64,000 nt of DNA from Paraburkholderia diazotrophica (GCF_900108945.1 NZ_FNYE01000028.1:40583-104582); one strand, 5' to 3'. Counted from the stretch's first letter, positions 49,150 to 61,196 are shown. Numbers and translations: made by a program. The notes: generated from the sequence alone by a model not told the origin.

Positions 49150-50027
49150 CATTCGAACAATGGATGCGCTCGGTGCTGGACCGCGTAGAGAGCGCACTCG
49201 AACAATACTTGCCGGCGACGTCGACGGAGCCTGCAAAGCTGCATGAAGCGATGCGCTATGCCGTACTTGGCGGCGGCAAGCGGGTGCGCCCGCTGCTGTG
49301 CCACGCGGCGGGCGAGCTGACGGACGCGAAGGCCGGGAGCCTCGAAGCGGCGTCGGCGGCGCTCGAAATGATCCACGTCTATTCGCTCGTTCACGATGAC
49401 ATGCCGTGCATGGACGACGACGAACTGCGCCGCGGCAAGCCCACCGTGCACGTCAAGTATGACGAAGCGACGGCGCTGCTGGTCGGCGACGCGCTGCAGT
49501 CGCAAGCTTTCGTTGCGCTGACATCGGATGTGCTCGCGCCCGCGCAGCAGGCCGCGCTGGTGCGCGAACTGGCGCTCGCGAGCGGCTCGGTCGGCATGGC
49601 GGGCGGCCAGGCGATCGATCTCGCAAGCGTCGGACAAACGCTGACGCGCCCGCAGCTCGAAACGATGCACCGCCTGAAGACGGGCGCGCTGCTGCGCGCG
49701 GCCGTCCGGATGGGGGCACTGACGGGTGGAACGCCCGATGCAAACACGCTGCAGGCGCTCGACGCCTATTCGGCTGCCGTCGGCCTTGCGTTTCAGGTCG
49801 TCGACGACATTCTCGACGTCACGACGGATTCCGCGACGCTCGGCAAGACGGCCGGCAAGGACGCAAAGGACGGCAAGCCGACCTATGTGTCGATCATTGG
49901 GCTCGACGCGTCGCGCGCGCTGGCTGCGCAACTGCGCAGCGACGCGCACGATGCCCTTGCTCCCTTCGGCGCCCGCGCACAGCGGCTCGCCGAGCTGGCT
50001 GATCTCGTGGTGAACCGGGTCAGCTGA
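49146..50027 (+). CDS. ispA: (2E,6E)-farnesyl diphosphate synthase
   Basis: Condenses isopentenyl diphosphate with dimethylallyl and geranyl diphosphate. Of 293 residues, the first Asp-rich motif is DDMPCMDDDELRRGKPT (near 79) and the second DDILDVTTD (near 219). The insertion of two residues in the first motif (DDxxxxD) fits short-chain bacterial synthases. It is translationally coupled to xseB; dxs follows after 96 bp. Confidence 0.96.
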   Translation: MTFEQWMRSVLDRVESALEQYLPATSTEPAKLHEAMRYAVLGGGKRVRPLLCHAAGELTDAKAGSLEAASAALEMIHVYSLVHDDMPCMDDDELRRGKPTVHVKYDEATALLVGDALQSQAFVALTSDVLAPAQQAALVRELALASGSVGMAGGQAIDLASVGQTLTRPQLETMHRLKTGALLRAAVRMGALTGGTPDANTLQALDAYSAAVGLAFQVVDDILDVTTDSATLGKTAGKDAKDGKPTYVSIIGLDASRALAAQLRSDAHDALAPFGARAQRLAELADLVVNRVS

Positions 50028-50123
50028 AGTGGCTGTAACGCGAAAGCCCGCCGCCCGCACAAGCGTATTCGGGTGTGCGCGAACGAAGTGCGGGCGCGTA
50101 AGTTTTCCTACAATGGAACGACG

Positions 50124-52022
50124 ATGTACGACTTGCTGAAAACCATTGACGACCCCGCGGACCTGCGCCGCCTCGATCGCCGCCAGTTGCAACCGCTTGC
50201 CGACGAGTTGCGTGCCTTCGTGCTCGACAGCGTATCGCAGACGGGCGGCCACCTGTCGTCCAATCTCGGTACGGTCGAACTGACAATCGCGCTGCACTAC
50301 GTGTTCGACACGCCGCGCGACCGCATCGTCTGGGATGTGGGTCATCAGACCTATCCTCACAAGATCCTGACGGGCCGCCGCGACCAGATGTCGACGCTGC
50401 GCCAGCTCGGCGGCATCTCGGGCTTCCCGCGCCGCGACGAGTCGCCATACGACACGTTCGGCACCGCGCACTCGAGCACGTCGATTTCGGCGGCGCTCGG
50501 CATGGCGATCGGCAGCAAGCTGCGCGGCGAAGACCGCTTCGCGATCGCCGTGATCGGCGACGGCGCGATGACGGCGGGCATGGCCTTCGAGGCGATGAAC
50601 AACGCCGGCGTCGAAGACGACGTGCCGCTGCTCGTCATCCTCAACGACAACGACATGTCGATTTCGCCGCCCGTGGGCGCGCTGAATCGCCATCTTGCGC
50701 GTCTGATGTCGGGCCGCTTCTACGCAGCGGCGCGCGCGGGCGTCGAACGCGTGCTGCGCCACGCGCCGCCCGTGCTCGACCTCGCGCGCAAGCTCGAAGA
50801 ACACGCGAAGGGCATGATCGTCCCGGCCACGCTGTTCGAAGAGTTCGGCTTCAACTACATCGGACCGATCGACGGCCACGATCTCGATTCGCTGATCCCG
50901 ACGCTGCTGAATATCAAGGAATTGCGCGGCCCGCAATTCCTGCACGTCGTCACGAAAAAAGGCCAAGGCTACAAGCTCGCCGAGGCCGATCCCGTGCTGT
51001 ACCACGGTCCTGGCAAGTTCAATCCGGCCGAAGGCATCAAGCCGTCGACGACGCCCGCCAAGAAGACCTATACGCAGGTCTTCGGCGAATGGCTGTGCGA
51101 CGCGGCGGAACTCGATTCGCGCGTGGTCGGCATCACGCCCGCGATGCGCGAAGGCTCGGGCATGGTCGAATTCGAAAAGCGCTTCCCGGATCGCTACTAC
51201 GACGTCGGCATCGCCGAGCAGCACGCGGTGACGTTCGCAGGCGGCCTCGCGACGGAAGGGCTGAAGCCCGTCGTCGCGATCTACTCGACGTTCCTGCAAC
51301 GCGCGTACGACCAGCTGATCCACGACGTCGCGCTGCAGAATCTGCCCGTTGTGTTCGCAATCGATCGCGCTGGCCTCGTCGGCGCGGACGGCGCGACGCA
51401 CGCGGGCGCCTATGACCTCGCGTTCCTGCGCTGTATCCCGAACATGACGGTGATGGCGGCATCGGACGAAAACGAATGCCGTCAGATGCTGTACACGGCG
51501 CTTCAGCAGCCGAACCCGACGGCCGTGCGTTATCCGCGCGGCGCGGGCACGGGGGTCGCGACGGTCAAGCAGATGGCCGCGATTCCGCTCGGCAAGGGCG
51601 AAGTGCGCCGCGAGACGTCGCAGCCGGCGGGCAAGCGCATCGCGATTCTCGCGTTCGGCACGATGGTCGCGCCGGCGCTGGCAGCAGCGGAGCAGCTCGA
51701 CGCGACGGTCGCCAACATGCGTTTCGTGAAGCCGCTCGACGCCGGCCTCGTGCGCGAGCTGGCCGAGAGCCACGACGTGATCGTCACGGTCGAAGAGGGC
51801 TGTGTGATGGGCGGCGCGGGCTCCGCGTGCGTGGAAGCCATGATGGAGAGTGGGGTTATCCGGCCCGTACTACAATTGGGGCTTCCCGATCGCTTCATCG
51901 ATCATGGAGATCCGGCCAAGCTGCTCGCCTCGTGTGGCCTCGATGCCGCGGGTATCGCGAAGTCCATCCGCGAGCGATTTGTGGAGCACGCAAGCGGCAA
52001 GTCGGTGAAACGCGTCGCTTAA
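50124..52022 (+). CDS. dxs: 1-deoxy-D-xylulose-5-phosphate synthase
   Basis: First enzyme of the MEP isoprenoid pathway; thiamine diphosphate dependent, 632 residues. It begins MYDLLKTIDDPADLRRLDRRQL. The cofactor site has GDGAMTAGMAFEAMNN and NDNDMSISPPVGALN. Other signatures are HSSTSISAALGMA, VGIAEQHAVTFAGGLA and DRAGLVGADGATHAG. The ATG at 50124 gives the standard N-terminus. A GC hairpin 80 bp downstream may end the operon. Confidence 0.97.
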   Translation: MYDLLKTIDDPADLRRLDRRQLQPLADELRAFVLDSVSQTGGHLSSNLGTVELTIALHYVFDTPRDRIVWDVGHQTYPHKILTGRRDQMSTLRQLGGISGFPRRDESPYDTFGTAHSSTSISAALGMAIGSKLRGEDRFAIAVIGDGAMTAGMAFEAMNNAGVEDDVPLLVILNDNDMSISPPVGALNRHLARLMSGRFYAAARAGVERVLRHAPPVLDLARKLEEHAKGMIVPATLFEEFGFNYIGPIDGHDLDSLIPTLLNIKELRGPQFLHVVTKKGQGYKLAEADPVLYHGPGKFNPAEGIKPSTTPAKKTYTQVFGEWLCDAAELDSRVVGITPAMREGSGMVEFEKRFPDRYYDVGIAEQHAVTFAGGLATEGLKPVVAIYSTFLQRAYDQLIHDVALQNLPVVFAIDRAGLVGADGATHAGAYDLAFLRCIPNMTVMAASDENECRQMLYTALQQPNPTAVRYPRGAGTGVATVKQMAAIPLGKGEVRRETSQPAGKRIAILAFGTMVAPALAAAEQLDATVANMRFVKPLDAGLVRELAESHDVIVTVEEGCVMGGAGSACVEAMMESGVIRPVLQLGLPDRFIDHGDPAKLLASCGLDAAGIAKSIRERFVEHASGKSVKRVA

Positions 52023-52102
52023 CATGGCGGGCCGCCGGAACGAATAAGCGGCCCGTTGCATCTACTCCAATATGAATCGGCGGGTCGCGTATCCGCTGGG
52101 CT

Positions 52103-52130
52103 CCGCCGGCGCAAGCCGGCGGTTGTCGTT
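52103..52130 (+). terminator. probable terminator after dxs
   Basis: Perfect CCGCCGGC-GCAA-GCCGGCGG followed by TTGTCGTTTT, within the 146-bp dxs-folE2 spacer. Confidence 0.65.
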
Positions 52131-52168
52131 TTGCGCATCGATTCGCGCTGTCAGTTGAGGATAAGAAC

Positions 52169-52975
52169 ATGAACCAGATGAACCCCGCCTTCGTGATGCC
52201 CGACGTGCAAAGCACGGTCGACACCCGCCAGATTCCGATTCAGCGGGTCGGCGTGAAGGCGGTGCGTCATCCGTTGACGGTCCGCACGCCGGACGGCAAC
52301 GTTCAGCCGACCGTCGGCACGTGGAATCTCGATGTCCATCTGCCCGCCGAGGTGAAGGGCACGCACATGTCGCGCTTCGTCGCGCTGCTCGAAGAGAACA
52401 AGGCGCCGCTCGATGCGTCCGCGTTCCGCGCGATGCTCGCGTCGATGCTCGACAAGCTCGAGGCGCCGGCGGGTCGTATCCAGGTGTCGTTCCCGTACTT
52501 CGTCAACAAGACGGCGCCCGTGTCGGGCGTGCAAAGTCTGCTGGACTACGAAGTGACGCTCACGGCCGATTCGCGCAACGGCGCGACGCGTCTGTTCCTG
52601 AAAGTGCTGGTGCCCGTGACGAGCCTGTGCCCGTGCTCGAAGAAGATCTCGGAGTACGGCGCGCACAACCAGCGCTCGCATGTGACGATCGACGCCGAGC
52701 TGGTCGACGATATGCCCGTCGAAGATCTGATCCGTATCGCCGAAGACGAGGCGTCGTGCGAGCTATGGGGCCTGCTCAAGCGTCCCGACGAAAAGTTCGT
52801 GACCGAGCGCGCGTATGAGAATCCGAAGTTCGTCGAAGACCTGGTGCGCGACGTCGCAACACGTTTGAATGAAGATCGGCGGATCGTCGCGTATGTGCTC
52901 GAAGCGGAGAACTTCGAGTCGATCCACAATCACAGCGCGTATGCGGTGATCGAGAACGACAAGCGCAAGGCCTGA
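52169..52975 (+). CDS. folE2: GTP cyclohydrolase I, type IB (FolE2)
   Basis: Converts GTP to dihydroneopterin triphosphate for folate synthesis. The 268-residue protein has the FolE2 catalytic region TSLCPCSKKISEYGAHNQRSHV, with the metal-ligand Cys in SLCPC, and the Glu in AEDEASCELWGLLKRPDEKFVTERAY. A C-terminal ENFESIHNHSAYAVI closes the domain. This zinc-independent isozyme is regular in Burkholderia. A strong terminator follows at 53001. Confidence 0.95.
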   Translation: MNQMNPAFVMPDVQSTVDTRQIPIQRVGVKAVRHPLTVRTPDGNVQPTVGTWNLDVHLPAEVKGTHMSRFVALLEENKAPLDASAFRAMLASMLDKLEAPAGRIQVSFPYFVNKTAPVSGVQSLLDYEVTLTADSRNGATRLFLKVLVPVTSLCPCSKKISEYGAHNQRSHVTIDAELVDDMPVEDLIRIAEDEASCELWGLLKRPDEKFVTERAYENPKFVEDLVRDVATRLNEDRRIVAYVLEAENFESIHNHSAYAVIENDKRKA

Positions 52976-53000
52976 CCGCTTCGCTGCCTTCAACAGGCAA

Positions 53001-53029
53001 ACGGCCGCTCAGCGATGAGCGGCCGTTTT
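53001..53029 (+). terminator. intrinsic terminator of folE2
   Basis: ACGGCCGCTC-AGCGAT-GAGCGGCCGT followed by TTT. It also lies between the convergent folE2 and tsaD genes, and the stem is symmetric enough to work both ways. Confidence 0.85.
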
Positions 53030-53088
53030 ACATTGTGTTATGCACCTCGCGGCGGCGACACCGTTGTCGGCTTTGCGAGGAAAGCGCC

Positions 53089-54114
53089 TCAGCGCGCCAG
53101 CGACGACAGGTCCCAGCGCGGCTTCACGGTGAACGCGTAATCGTTCGCGGCCTGCGCGGGCCAGCGTTGCAGCCGCAGCGCGCCCGCGAGCGCGATCATC
53201 GCGCCGTTGTCGGTGCACAGCGACAGGTCCGGGTAATGCACGTCGAAGCCGCGCTTCTTTGCCGCCGCGGACAGCGCCTCGCGCAACTGCCGGTTCGCGC
53301 CGACGCCGCCCGCCACCACGAGACGCTTGAGCTTCGTCTTCTTCAGCGCGGCGAGCGACTTCGCGGCCAGCACGTCGACGGCTGCGTCGACGAAGCCGCG
53401 CGCGAGATCGGCCTTGGCCTGCTCGCAGACATTGCTTCCGAGCTTCTTCACGTGCGTCAGCACGGCCGTCTTAAGGCCGCTGAAGCTGAAATCGAGGTCG
53501 CCCGAGTGGAGCATCGGACGCGGCAGCACGACCGCGCCCGGCGTGCCGAATTCCGCGAGCCGCGACACTTCCGGTCCGCCCGGATAGCCGAGGCCGAGCA
53601 GCTTCGCGGTTTTGTCGAAGGCTTCGCCGGCGGCGTCGTCGAGTGTTTCGCCGAGCGTCTCGTAGACGCCCACGTCGGTGACGCGCATCAGTTGCGTATG
53701 GCCGCCCGACACGAGCAGCGCGACGAACGGAAACGGCGGCGGCGCGTCGACCAGCAGCGGCGACAGCAAATGCCCTTCCAGGTGATGAATGCCGATGGTC
53801 GGCTTGTTCCACGCCATCGCGAGCGAATTGGCGATGCTCGCGCCGACCAGCAGCGCGCCGGCGAGCCCCGGACCTTGCGTATAGGCAATCGCGTCGATGT
53901 CGCCGCGCGCGGCGCCCGAGCGCTCCAGCACCTCTTCGAGCAGCGGCAGCGCGCGCCGGATATGGTCGCGCGATGCCAGCTCCGGCACCACGCCGCCGTA
54001 TTCGCGATGCATCGCGATCTGCGAATGCAGCGCGTGCGCTAGCAGGCCGCGCTCGGTGTCGTAGAGCGCGAGGCCGGTTTCGTCGCAGGAGCTTTCTATG
54101 CCGAGAACGAGCAT
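53089..54114 (-). CDS. tsaD: tRNA N6-adenosine threonylcarbamoyltransferase TsaD
   Basis: Transfers the threonylcarbamoyl group to A37 of tRNAs that read ANN codons. The 341-residue ASKHA-fold protein starts MLVLGIESSCDETGLALYD. The metal-binding HHLEGHLLSPL (near 113) is followed by the nucleotide-binding LLVSGGHTQLM, GEAFDKTAKLLGLGYPGGP and VVAGGVGANRQLRE. It is complete and divergent from the BaiN-like gene. Confidence 0.97.
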   Translation of the reverse strand: MLVLGIESSCDETGLALYDTERGLLAHALHSQIAMHREYGGVVPELASRDHIRRALPLLEEVLERSGAARGDIDAIAYTQGPGLAGALLVGASIANSLAMAWNKPTIGIHHLEGHLLSPLLVDAPPPFPFVALLVSGGHTQLMRVTDVGVYETLGETLDDAAGEAFDKTAKLLGLGYPGGPEVSRLAEFGTPGAVVLPRPMLHSGDLDFSFSGLKTAVLTHVKKLGSNVCEQAKADLARGFVDAAVDVLAAKSLAALKKTKLKRLVVAGGVGANRQLREALSAAAKKRGFDVHYPDLSLCTDNGAMIALAGALRLQRWPAQAANDYAFTVKPRWDLSSLAR

Positions 54115-54249
54115 GATTGAACGCCAGTCGGAGACAGTCGGGGCGCCCGGTGAGCGGCGCCCGAAACATCAAAAAGGAACCTGAAAGTATAGCAGCGCGG
54201 GCGTTGCGGTGCCGGAGCCGCCCCCTCGCGCCGGTTACAATGCAGCCCC

Positions 54250-55485
54250 ATGGAATCCTTCGATATCGCCGTAATCGGCGCGGGCGCGGCGGGCATGATG
54301 TGCGCATCGGTGGCGGGTCAGCTCGGCCGGCGCGTCGTGCTGATCGACCACGCGGTGCGGCTCGCCGAAAAGATCCGCATCTCGGGCGGCGGCCGCTGCA
54401 ACTTCACGAATCTGTACGCTGGGCCCGCGAATTATCTGTCGGCGAATCCGCATTTCTGCCGCTCCGCGCTGGCGCGCTACACGCCGCGCGATTTCATGGC
54501 GCTGCTCAAGCAATATCGCGTGACGTGGCACGAAAAGCACAAGGGCCAGCTGTTCTGCGACCAGTCGAGCGACGCCGTCATCGACGTGCTGAAGAGCGAA
54601 TGCGACGCCGGCAACATCGCGTGGCGTCGGCCCCTCGCCGTCGAGCAGGTGCGCCATGCCGATTCCGATGGCTTCACGCTGGATACGCACGCCGGTCCGA
54701 TCCACGCCCGCGCGCTCGTCGTCGCGACGGGCGGCCTGTCGATTCCGAAGATCGGCGCAACGGATTTCGCCTATCGTCTCGCGAAGCAGTTCGGACACAA
54801 GCTGATCGACACGCGGCCGGCTCTCGTGCCGCTTACGTTTGCTCCCGCCGACTGGCAGCCGTTTTCGGAGCTTTCGGGCGTCTCGCTGGAAGTGCATCTG
54901 GCGACGGGCGCGAAGAAGTCGGGCGGCGAGTTCGTCGAAGACCTGCTGCTCACGCATCGCGGACTGTCCGGTCCCGGCGTGCTGCAGATTTCGAGCTACT
55001 GGCAGCCGGGCGAGCCCGTGCACATCAACTTGCTACCGGAGCAGGACGCCGTTGCCGCGCTGCTTGAGGCGAAAAGCGCGACAAAGCGGCAGATCGCGAA
55101 CCTGCTCGCCGAATGGGTGCCGACACGCCTCGCGCACGTCTGGCTGCAAACGCACGGCGTGCCCGCCGAAGCGCGTCTTGCCGATCTGCCCGACAAGGCA
55201 TTGCGGCGGGTCGGCGAGGCACTATCGCGCTGGACCCTCACGCCGAACGGCACGGAAGGGTACAAGAAAGCCGAGGTGACGCGCGGCGGCATCGATACGC
55301 GGGAGCTGTCGTCGGCGACGATGATGAGCGCGCGCATGCCCGGTCTGTACTTCATCGGCGAGGCCGTCGACGTGACCGGCTGGCTCGGCGGATACAACTT
55401 CCAGTGGGCGTGGGCATCGGGCGTCGCGGCAGGCCAGGCGGCCGCCGAATACGTCGGAACGCACGGTCAGGCACTCGCAAAATGA
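54250..55485 (+). CDS. BaiN/HI0933-family flavoprotein (NAD(P)/FAD-dependent oxidoreductase)
   Basis: A 411-residue flavoprotein. The FAD motif IAVIGAGAAGMMCASVAGQ begins at residue 6, followed by KIRISGGGRCNFTN (near 41), a signature of the HI0933 group. GGLSIPKIGATDFAYRLA and the C-terminal GLYFIGEAVDVTGWLGGYNFQWAWASG are also typical. The physiological substrate of the group is uncertain. It lies between tsaD (divergent) and rpsU (76 bp downstream). Confidence 0.88.
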   Translation: MESFDIAVIGAGAAGMMCASVAGQLGRRVVLIDHAVRLAEKIRISGGGRCNFTNLYAGPANYLSANPHFCRSALARYTPRDFMALLKQYRVTWHEKHKGQLFCDQSSDAVIDVLKSECDAGNIAWRRPLAVEQVRHADSDGFTLDTHAGPIHARALVVATGGLSIPKIGATDFAYRLAKQFGHKLIDTRPALVPLTFAPADWQPFSELSGVSLEVHLATGAKKSGGEFVEDLLLTHRGLSGPGVLQISSYWQPGEPVHINLLPEQDAVAALLEAKSATKRQIANLLAEWVPTRLAHVWLQTHGVPAEARLADLPDKALRRVGEALSRWTLTPNGTEGYKKAEVTRGGIDTRELSSATMMSARMPGLYFIGEAVDVTGWLGGYNFQWAWASGVAAGQAAAEYVGTHGQALAK

Positions 55486-55523
55486 GGGCTTGACACCGTC
55501 ATACGATTGTGCGAAACACCTGC

Positions 55524-55529
55524 TATACT
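55524..55529 (+). promoter_or_regulatory. possible -10 of rpsU
   Basis: TATACT 32 bp upstream of rpsU. A TTGACA at 55490-55495 is too far upstream (28 bp) to pair normally, so the promoter is uncertain. Confidence 0.4.
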
Positions 55530-55561
55530 TTCCCTTCTTTGCCAAGCTCCGTTATTGAAAG

Positions 55562-55774
55562 ATGACGACTATCCGCGTAAAAGAAAACGAGCCTTTTGAA
55601 GTCGCGATGCGCCGCTTCAAGCGCACGATCGAAAAGAACGGCCTGCTGACCGAACTACGTGCGCGCGAGTTTTACGAGAAGCCGACGTCTGAGCGCAAGC
55701 GGAAAAAGGCGGCTGCGGTGAAGCGCCATTTCAAGCGCCTGCGCAGCCAGCAATTGCCCAAGAAGTTTTACTGA
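55562..55774 (+). CDS. rpsU: 30S ribosomal protein bS21
   Basis: A 70-residue basic protein with the bS21 sequence TTIRVKENEPFEVAMRRFKRTIEKNGLL...YEKPTSERKRKKAAAVKR. It helps base-pairing of the 16S anti-Shine-Dalgarno with mRNA. It is the first gene of the rpsU-yqeY-dnaG-rpoD cluster, but a terminator after it suggests it can be transcribed alone. Confidence 0.97.
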   Translation: MTTIRVKENEPFEVAMRRFKRTIEKNGLLTELRAREFYEKPTSERKRKKAAAVKRHFKRLRSQQLPKKFY

Positions 55775-56083
55775 TTCAACATGAAGTCGCGGCTCTCGCC
55801 CAATGTTTCCGCGAAAGCAGCGGCTCACACAAGGTGACGGCGCGCAAGCGTGCCGGCGCTGCGGCAACCGGCCTCGAACGGTCCCAAACGGCCCCAGGCC
55901 GGTTCGGTCAGAGTTCCGTAAGGCCGCATCCAGATGCGCGAATTCAGCGAATTCACTGTGTATCTGGACCAACCCGGGTTCCAGCCCGGGTACTAACCCG
56001 CTTGAGGAACGATCCCAAGCGGGTTTTTGCGCTCTGCACGGCGTCTTCACCCGCTTTTTTAACTCCACGCATTCAGGTGAACG
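55775..56083. other. rpsU-yqeY intergenic region
   Basis: About 310 bp without a supportable gene. It ends in two neighbouring hairpins: ACCCGGG-TTCCAG-CCCGGGT (55972-55991) and the terminator at 55995. The first 190 bp show nothing recognisable. Confidence 0.5.
55995..56028 (+). terminator. terminator between rpsU and yqeY
   Basis: AACCCGCTTG and CAAGCGGGTT around an 11-nt loop, followed by TTT. Confidence 0.85.
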
Positions 56084-56530
56084 ATGAGTCTCAAGGTCCG
56101 AATCAATGACGACATGAAAGCAGCGATGCGCGCGCGCGAAACCGAGCGCCTCGGCACGATCCGGCTGCTGCTCGCTGCCATCAAGCAGCGTGAAGTCGAC
56201 GATCGCGTGGAACTGGACGACGCCGGCGTAACGGCCGTCATCGACAAGATGATCAAGCAGCGCAAGGATTCGATCGCCCAGTTCGAAACGGCCGGCCGCG
56301 CCGATCTCGTCGAAAAGGAACAGGCCGAACTGGCCGTGCTGAGCGCCTATATGCCCGAGCAATTGTCGGACGCGGAAATCGCCGCCGAAGTGCAGACGGC
56401 CGTCGCGCAGGTCGGCGCCGCCGGTCCGCAGGACATGGGCAAGGTGATGGGCGTGCTGAAGCCGAAGCTCGCCGGCCGCGCCGACATGACGGCCGTGTCC
56501 GCGCAGGTCAAGGCCGCGCTGTCGAAATAA
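56084..56530 (+). CDS. yqeY: GatB/YqeY domain-containing protein
   Basis: A 148-residue helical protein related to the tail domain of GatB. It shows MSLKVRINDDMKAAMRARETERLGTIRLLLAAIKQREVDDR and the C-terminal PQDMGKVMGVLKPKLAGRADMTAVSAQVKAAL. Its exact role is unclear; the family is linked to amidotransferase-like tRNA binding by fold only. AGGTGA precedes the ATG. Its location between rpsU and dnaG is conserved. Confidence 0.92.
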   Translation: MSLKVRINDDMKAAMRARETERLGTIRLLLAAIKQREVDDRVELDDAGVTAVIDKMIKQRKDSIAQFETAGRADLVEKEQAELAVLSAYMPEQLSDAEIAAEVQTAVAQVGAAGPQDMGKVMGVLKPKLAGRADMTAVSAQVKAALSK

Positions 56531-56647
56531 GCCGGCCCCCGGTTTCGCCGTGCGTGCATGCTCTCTCGCGGCTGCGCGCACGGCGGGCGTGTCTTGCGCC
56601 GGTGCCTTACCCCTGTGCCCCACTCCTTTTAAGGCCGCGTCTCCACT

Positions 56648-58531
56648 GTGATTCCGCATTCCTTCCTGCAAGACCTGCTGAACCGCGTCGATATCGTCGA
56701 CGTGGTCGGCCGGTATGTGCAGTTGAAAAAGGGTGGCGCGAACTTCATGGGACTCTGTCCGTTTCACAACGAAAAGAGCCCTTCGTTCACCGTTAGTCCG
56801 ACTAAGCAGTTCTATCACTGCTTCGGCTGCGGCGCGCATGGCACGGCCATCGGCTTTCTCATGGAGCACGCCGGGCTGTCGTTTCCCGAAGCCGTCAACG
56901 AGCTGGCCCAATCCGTCGGCCTTACCGTGCCGCAGGAGCCCGCGCCGATGCGCGGCGGCTCGGGCGGCGGCGGTTCGGCAGGCGAAGGCTACGCGCCCGC
57001 CGTATCGAAGGCCGTGACGACGGCGCTGACCGACGTGATGCAGACGGCCAACGACTTCTACCGCACACAGCTGCGCGGCGCGCCGAACGCGATCCAGTAC
57101 CTCAAGAAGCGTGGTCTGACGGGCGAAATCGCGAAACGCTTCGGCCTCGGCTACGCGCCCGACGGCTGGCAGAACCTCGAAGCGGCATTCTCCAACTATC
57201 GGGACGACGCCCTCGTCGAAGCGGGTCTCGTGATCGTCAGCGAGAAGTCCGATGCTCAGGGCCAGAACCGGCGCTACGACCGCTTCCGCGAACGCGTGAT
57301 GTTCCCGATCCGCAACGTGAAAGGCCAGGTGATCGGCTTTGGCGGACGTGTGCTCGACGGCGGCGAACCCAAGTATTTGAATTCGCCGGAAACGCCTTTA
57401 TTTAACAAAGGCAGCGAGCTGTATGGCCTGTTCGAGGCGCGGCTCGCGATTCGTGAACAGGGCTACGTGCTGGTCGTCGAAGGTTATATGGACGTGGTTG
57501 CGCTCGCGCAGCTGGGCTTCGAGAACGCCGTCGCGACGCTGGGCACGGCCTGCACGCCGATTCATGTGCAGAAACTGATGCGCCAGACGGATACGGTGGT
57601 GTTCAGTTTCGACGGCGATTCGGCGGGCCGCCGCGCCGCGCGCCGCGCGCTCGACGCATGTCTTCCGCATGCCGCCGACAACCGCACGATCCGCTTCCTG
57701 TTCCTGCCCGCGGAGCACGACCCGGACAGCTACGTCCGCGAATTCGGCGCCGATGGCTTCGCCGAGCAGGTGCGCCGCGCAATGCCGCTGTCGCAGTTCC
57801 TGCTGAACGAAGTGCTGGCGGGCAAGGAACTGGATCAGCCGGAAGGCCGCGCGCGGGCGCTCTTCGACGCGAAGCCGCTCTTGCAGATGCTGCCCGCAAA
57901 CGCTTTGCGCGCGCAGATCATGCATATGTTCGCCGACCGGCTCGACGTGCCGTTCGAGGAAGTGGCCGCGCTATGCGAAGTCGATGCGCGGATCGCGGCC
58001 GTAGCACGCAGCGCGCCTGCCCGCAAAGATCGCCGCAGCGTCACGGGCATCGAGCAGCGGGCGCTGCGGAATCTGGTGATGCATCCGCGCATCGTCGCGG
58101 CGCTCGACGAAGAAGAGGAGCAGGCGCTGCTACAGGTCACGCGGCACGGCGAACTGTTCGAGGAAGTCACGACGCACGCGCGCGGGCTGGGCGACACGGC
58201 GGAATTTCAGTTGTTGTCCGATCTGTTGCGAAACGGGGCCAACGCCCCCACCTTCGAGGAAATCTTCCGCGAAATTCTGGACTATGATGAAAACGTCCGG
58301 GATCTGCTGTTGAAGAATCCCGAGGACGCGACGGTCGCCGAAGAGCGGCGTGAGCACGAGCGCCTTGCCGGTGAGGAATTGAAAGCGGCAATTTTGAAGA
58401 TGCGCTATGACGCGTATTGCGAGCGGCTGGATCAATTGTCGCGTCAGTCGAGGCACACCCCCGAGGAGTTTTCGGAGTTGACGGAGCTGATGAAAAAGCG
58501 CGCTGACATGAAGCGTCAGCTCGGACAGTGA
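56648..58531 (+). CDS. dnaG: DNA primase
   Basis: Synthesises RNA primers at the replication fork. The 627-residue protein starts with GTG (MIPHSFLQDLLNRVDIVDVV). The CHC2 zinc finger is CPFHNEKSPSF...FYHCFGCGAHG (near 37-63). The Toprim domain has VLVVEGYMDVVAL and VFSFDGDSAGRRAARRAL. The C-terminal helicase-binding region (about 480-627) is present. It is 86 bp upstream of rpoD. Confidence 0.97.
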   Translation: MIPHSFLQDLLNRVDIVDVVGRYVQLKKGGANFMGLCPFHNEKSPSFTVSPTKQFYHCFGCGAHGTAIGFLMEHAGLSFPEAVNELAQSVGLTVPQEPAPMRGGSGGGGSAGEGYAPAVSKAVTTALTDVMQTANDFYRTQLRGAPNAIQYLKKRGLTGEIAKRFGLGYAPDGWQNLEAAFSNYRDDALVEAGLVIVSEKSDAQGQNRRYDRFRERVMFPIRNVKGQVIGFGGRVLDGGEPKYLNSPETPLFNKGSELYGLFEARLAIREQGYVLVVEGYMDVVALAQLGFENAVATLGTACTPIHVQKLMRQTDTVVFSFDGDSAGRRAARRALDACLPHAADNRTIRFLFLPAEHDPDSYVREFGADGFAEQVRRAMPLSQFLLNEVLAGKELDQPEGRARALFDAKPLLQMLPANALRAQIMHMFADRLDVPFEEVAALCEVDARIAAVARSAPARKDRRSVTGIEQRALRNLVMHPRIVAALDEEEEQALLQVTRHGELFEEVTTHARGLGDTAEFQLLSDLLRNGANAPTFEEIFREILDYDENVRDLLLKNPEDATVAEERREHERLAGEELKAAILKMRYDAYCERLDQLSRQSRHTPEEFSELTELMKKRADMKRQLGQ

Positions 58532-58556
58532 AAGGGAAGGGCTGAAACCCGGGTGC

Positions 58557-58562
58557 TATAAT
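58557..58562 (+). promoter_or_regulatory. -10 hexamer upstream of rpoD
   Basis: A perfect TATAAT 55 bp before the rpoD start, in the 85-bp dnaG-rpoD spacer. No good -35 is seen, but it implies rpoD can be transcribed apart from dnaG. Confidence 0.5.
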
Positions 58563-58616
58563 AAAAGGTTCTCAGCGGTTTTGTTTTCCAGGCAAAGGCG
58601 ATAAAAGGCGATTGCA

Positions 58617-61010
<2,394 letters not shown>

Positions 61011-61054
61011 TCGAGGCGCGTTCGGTGGCCGCTCGCTGACCTGATCTGCGCATG

Positions 61055-61106
61055 GGGCTTCCCGATCGCTTTGTTCAGCGAAGCGATCACGGAAGCCCTT
61101 TTTTCG
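61055..61106 (+). terminator. strong terminator after rpoD
   Basis: GGGCTTCC-c-GATCGCTT pairs with AAGCGATC-ac-GGAAGCCC across a 9-nt loop, followed by a run of eight T. Confidence 0.9.
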
Positions 61107-61132
61107 TGTAGTATGTCGGCCAATCAACGAAC

Positions 61133-61161
61133 AGGCCCGGCCTTCAGACCGGGTCTTTTTG
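61133..61161 (+). terminator. second terminator downstream of rpoD
   Basis: AGGCCCGG and CCGGGTCT (one G-T pair) around an 8-nt loop, followed by TTTTT. It lies 36 bp upstream of the tRNA gene. Confidence 0.75.
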
Positions 61162-61196
61162 TTGGTTCCCTCCTGCTTCCGTCGTGAAGCATCGTT

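Noticed and set aside
55490..55529. Consensus promoter TTGACA...TATACT for rpsU
   Set aside because: The 28-bp spacing is too long for sigma-70, so only the -10 is listed, with low confidence.
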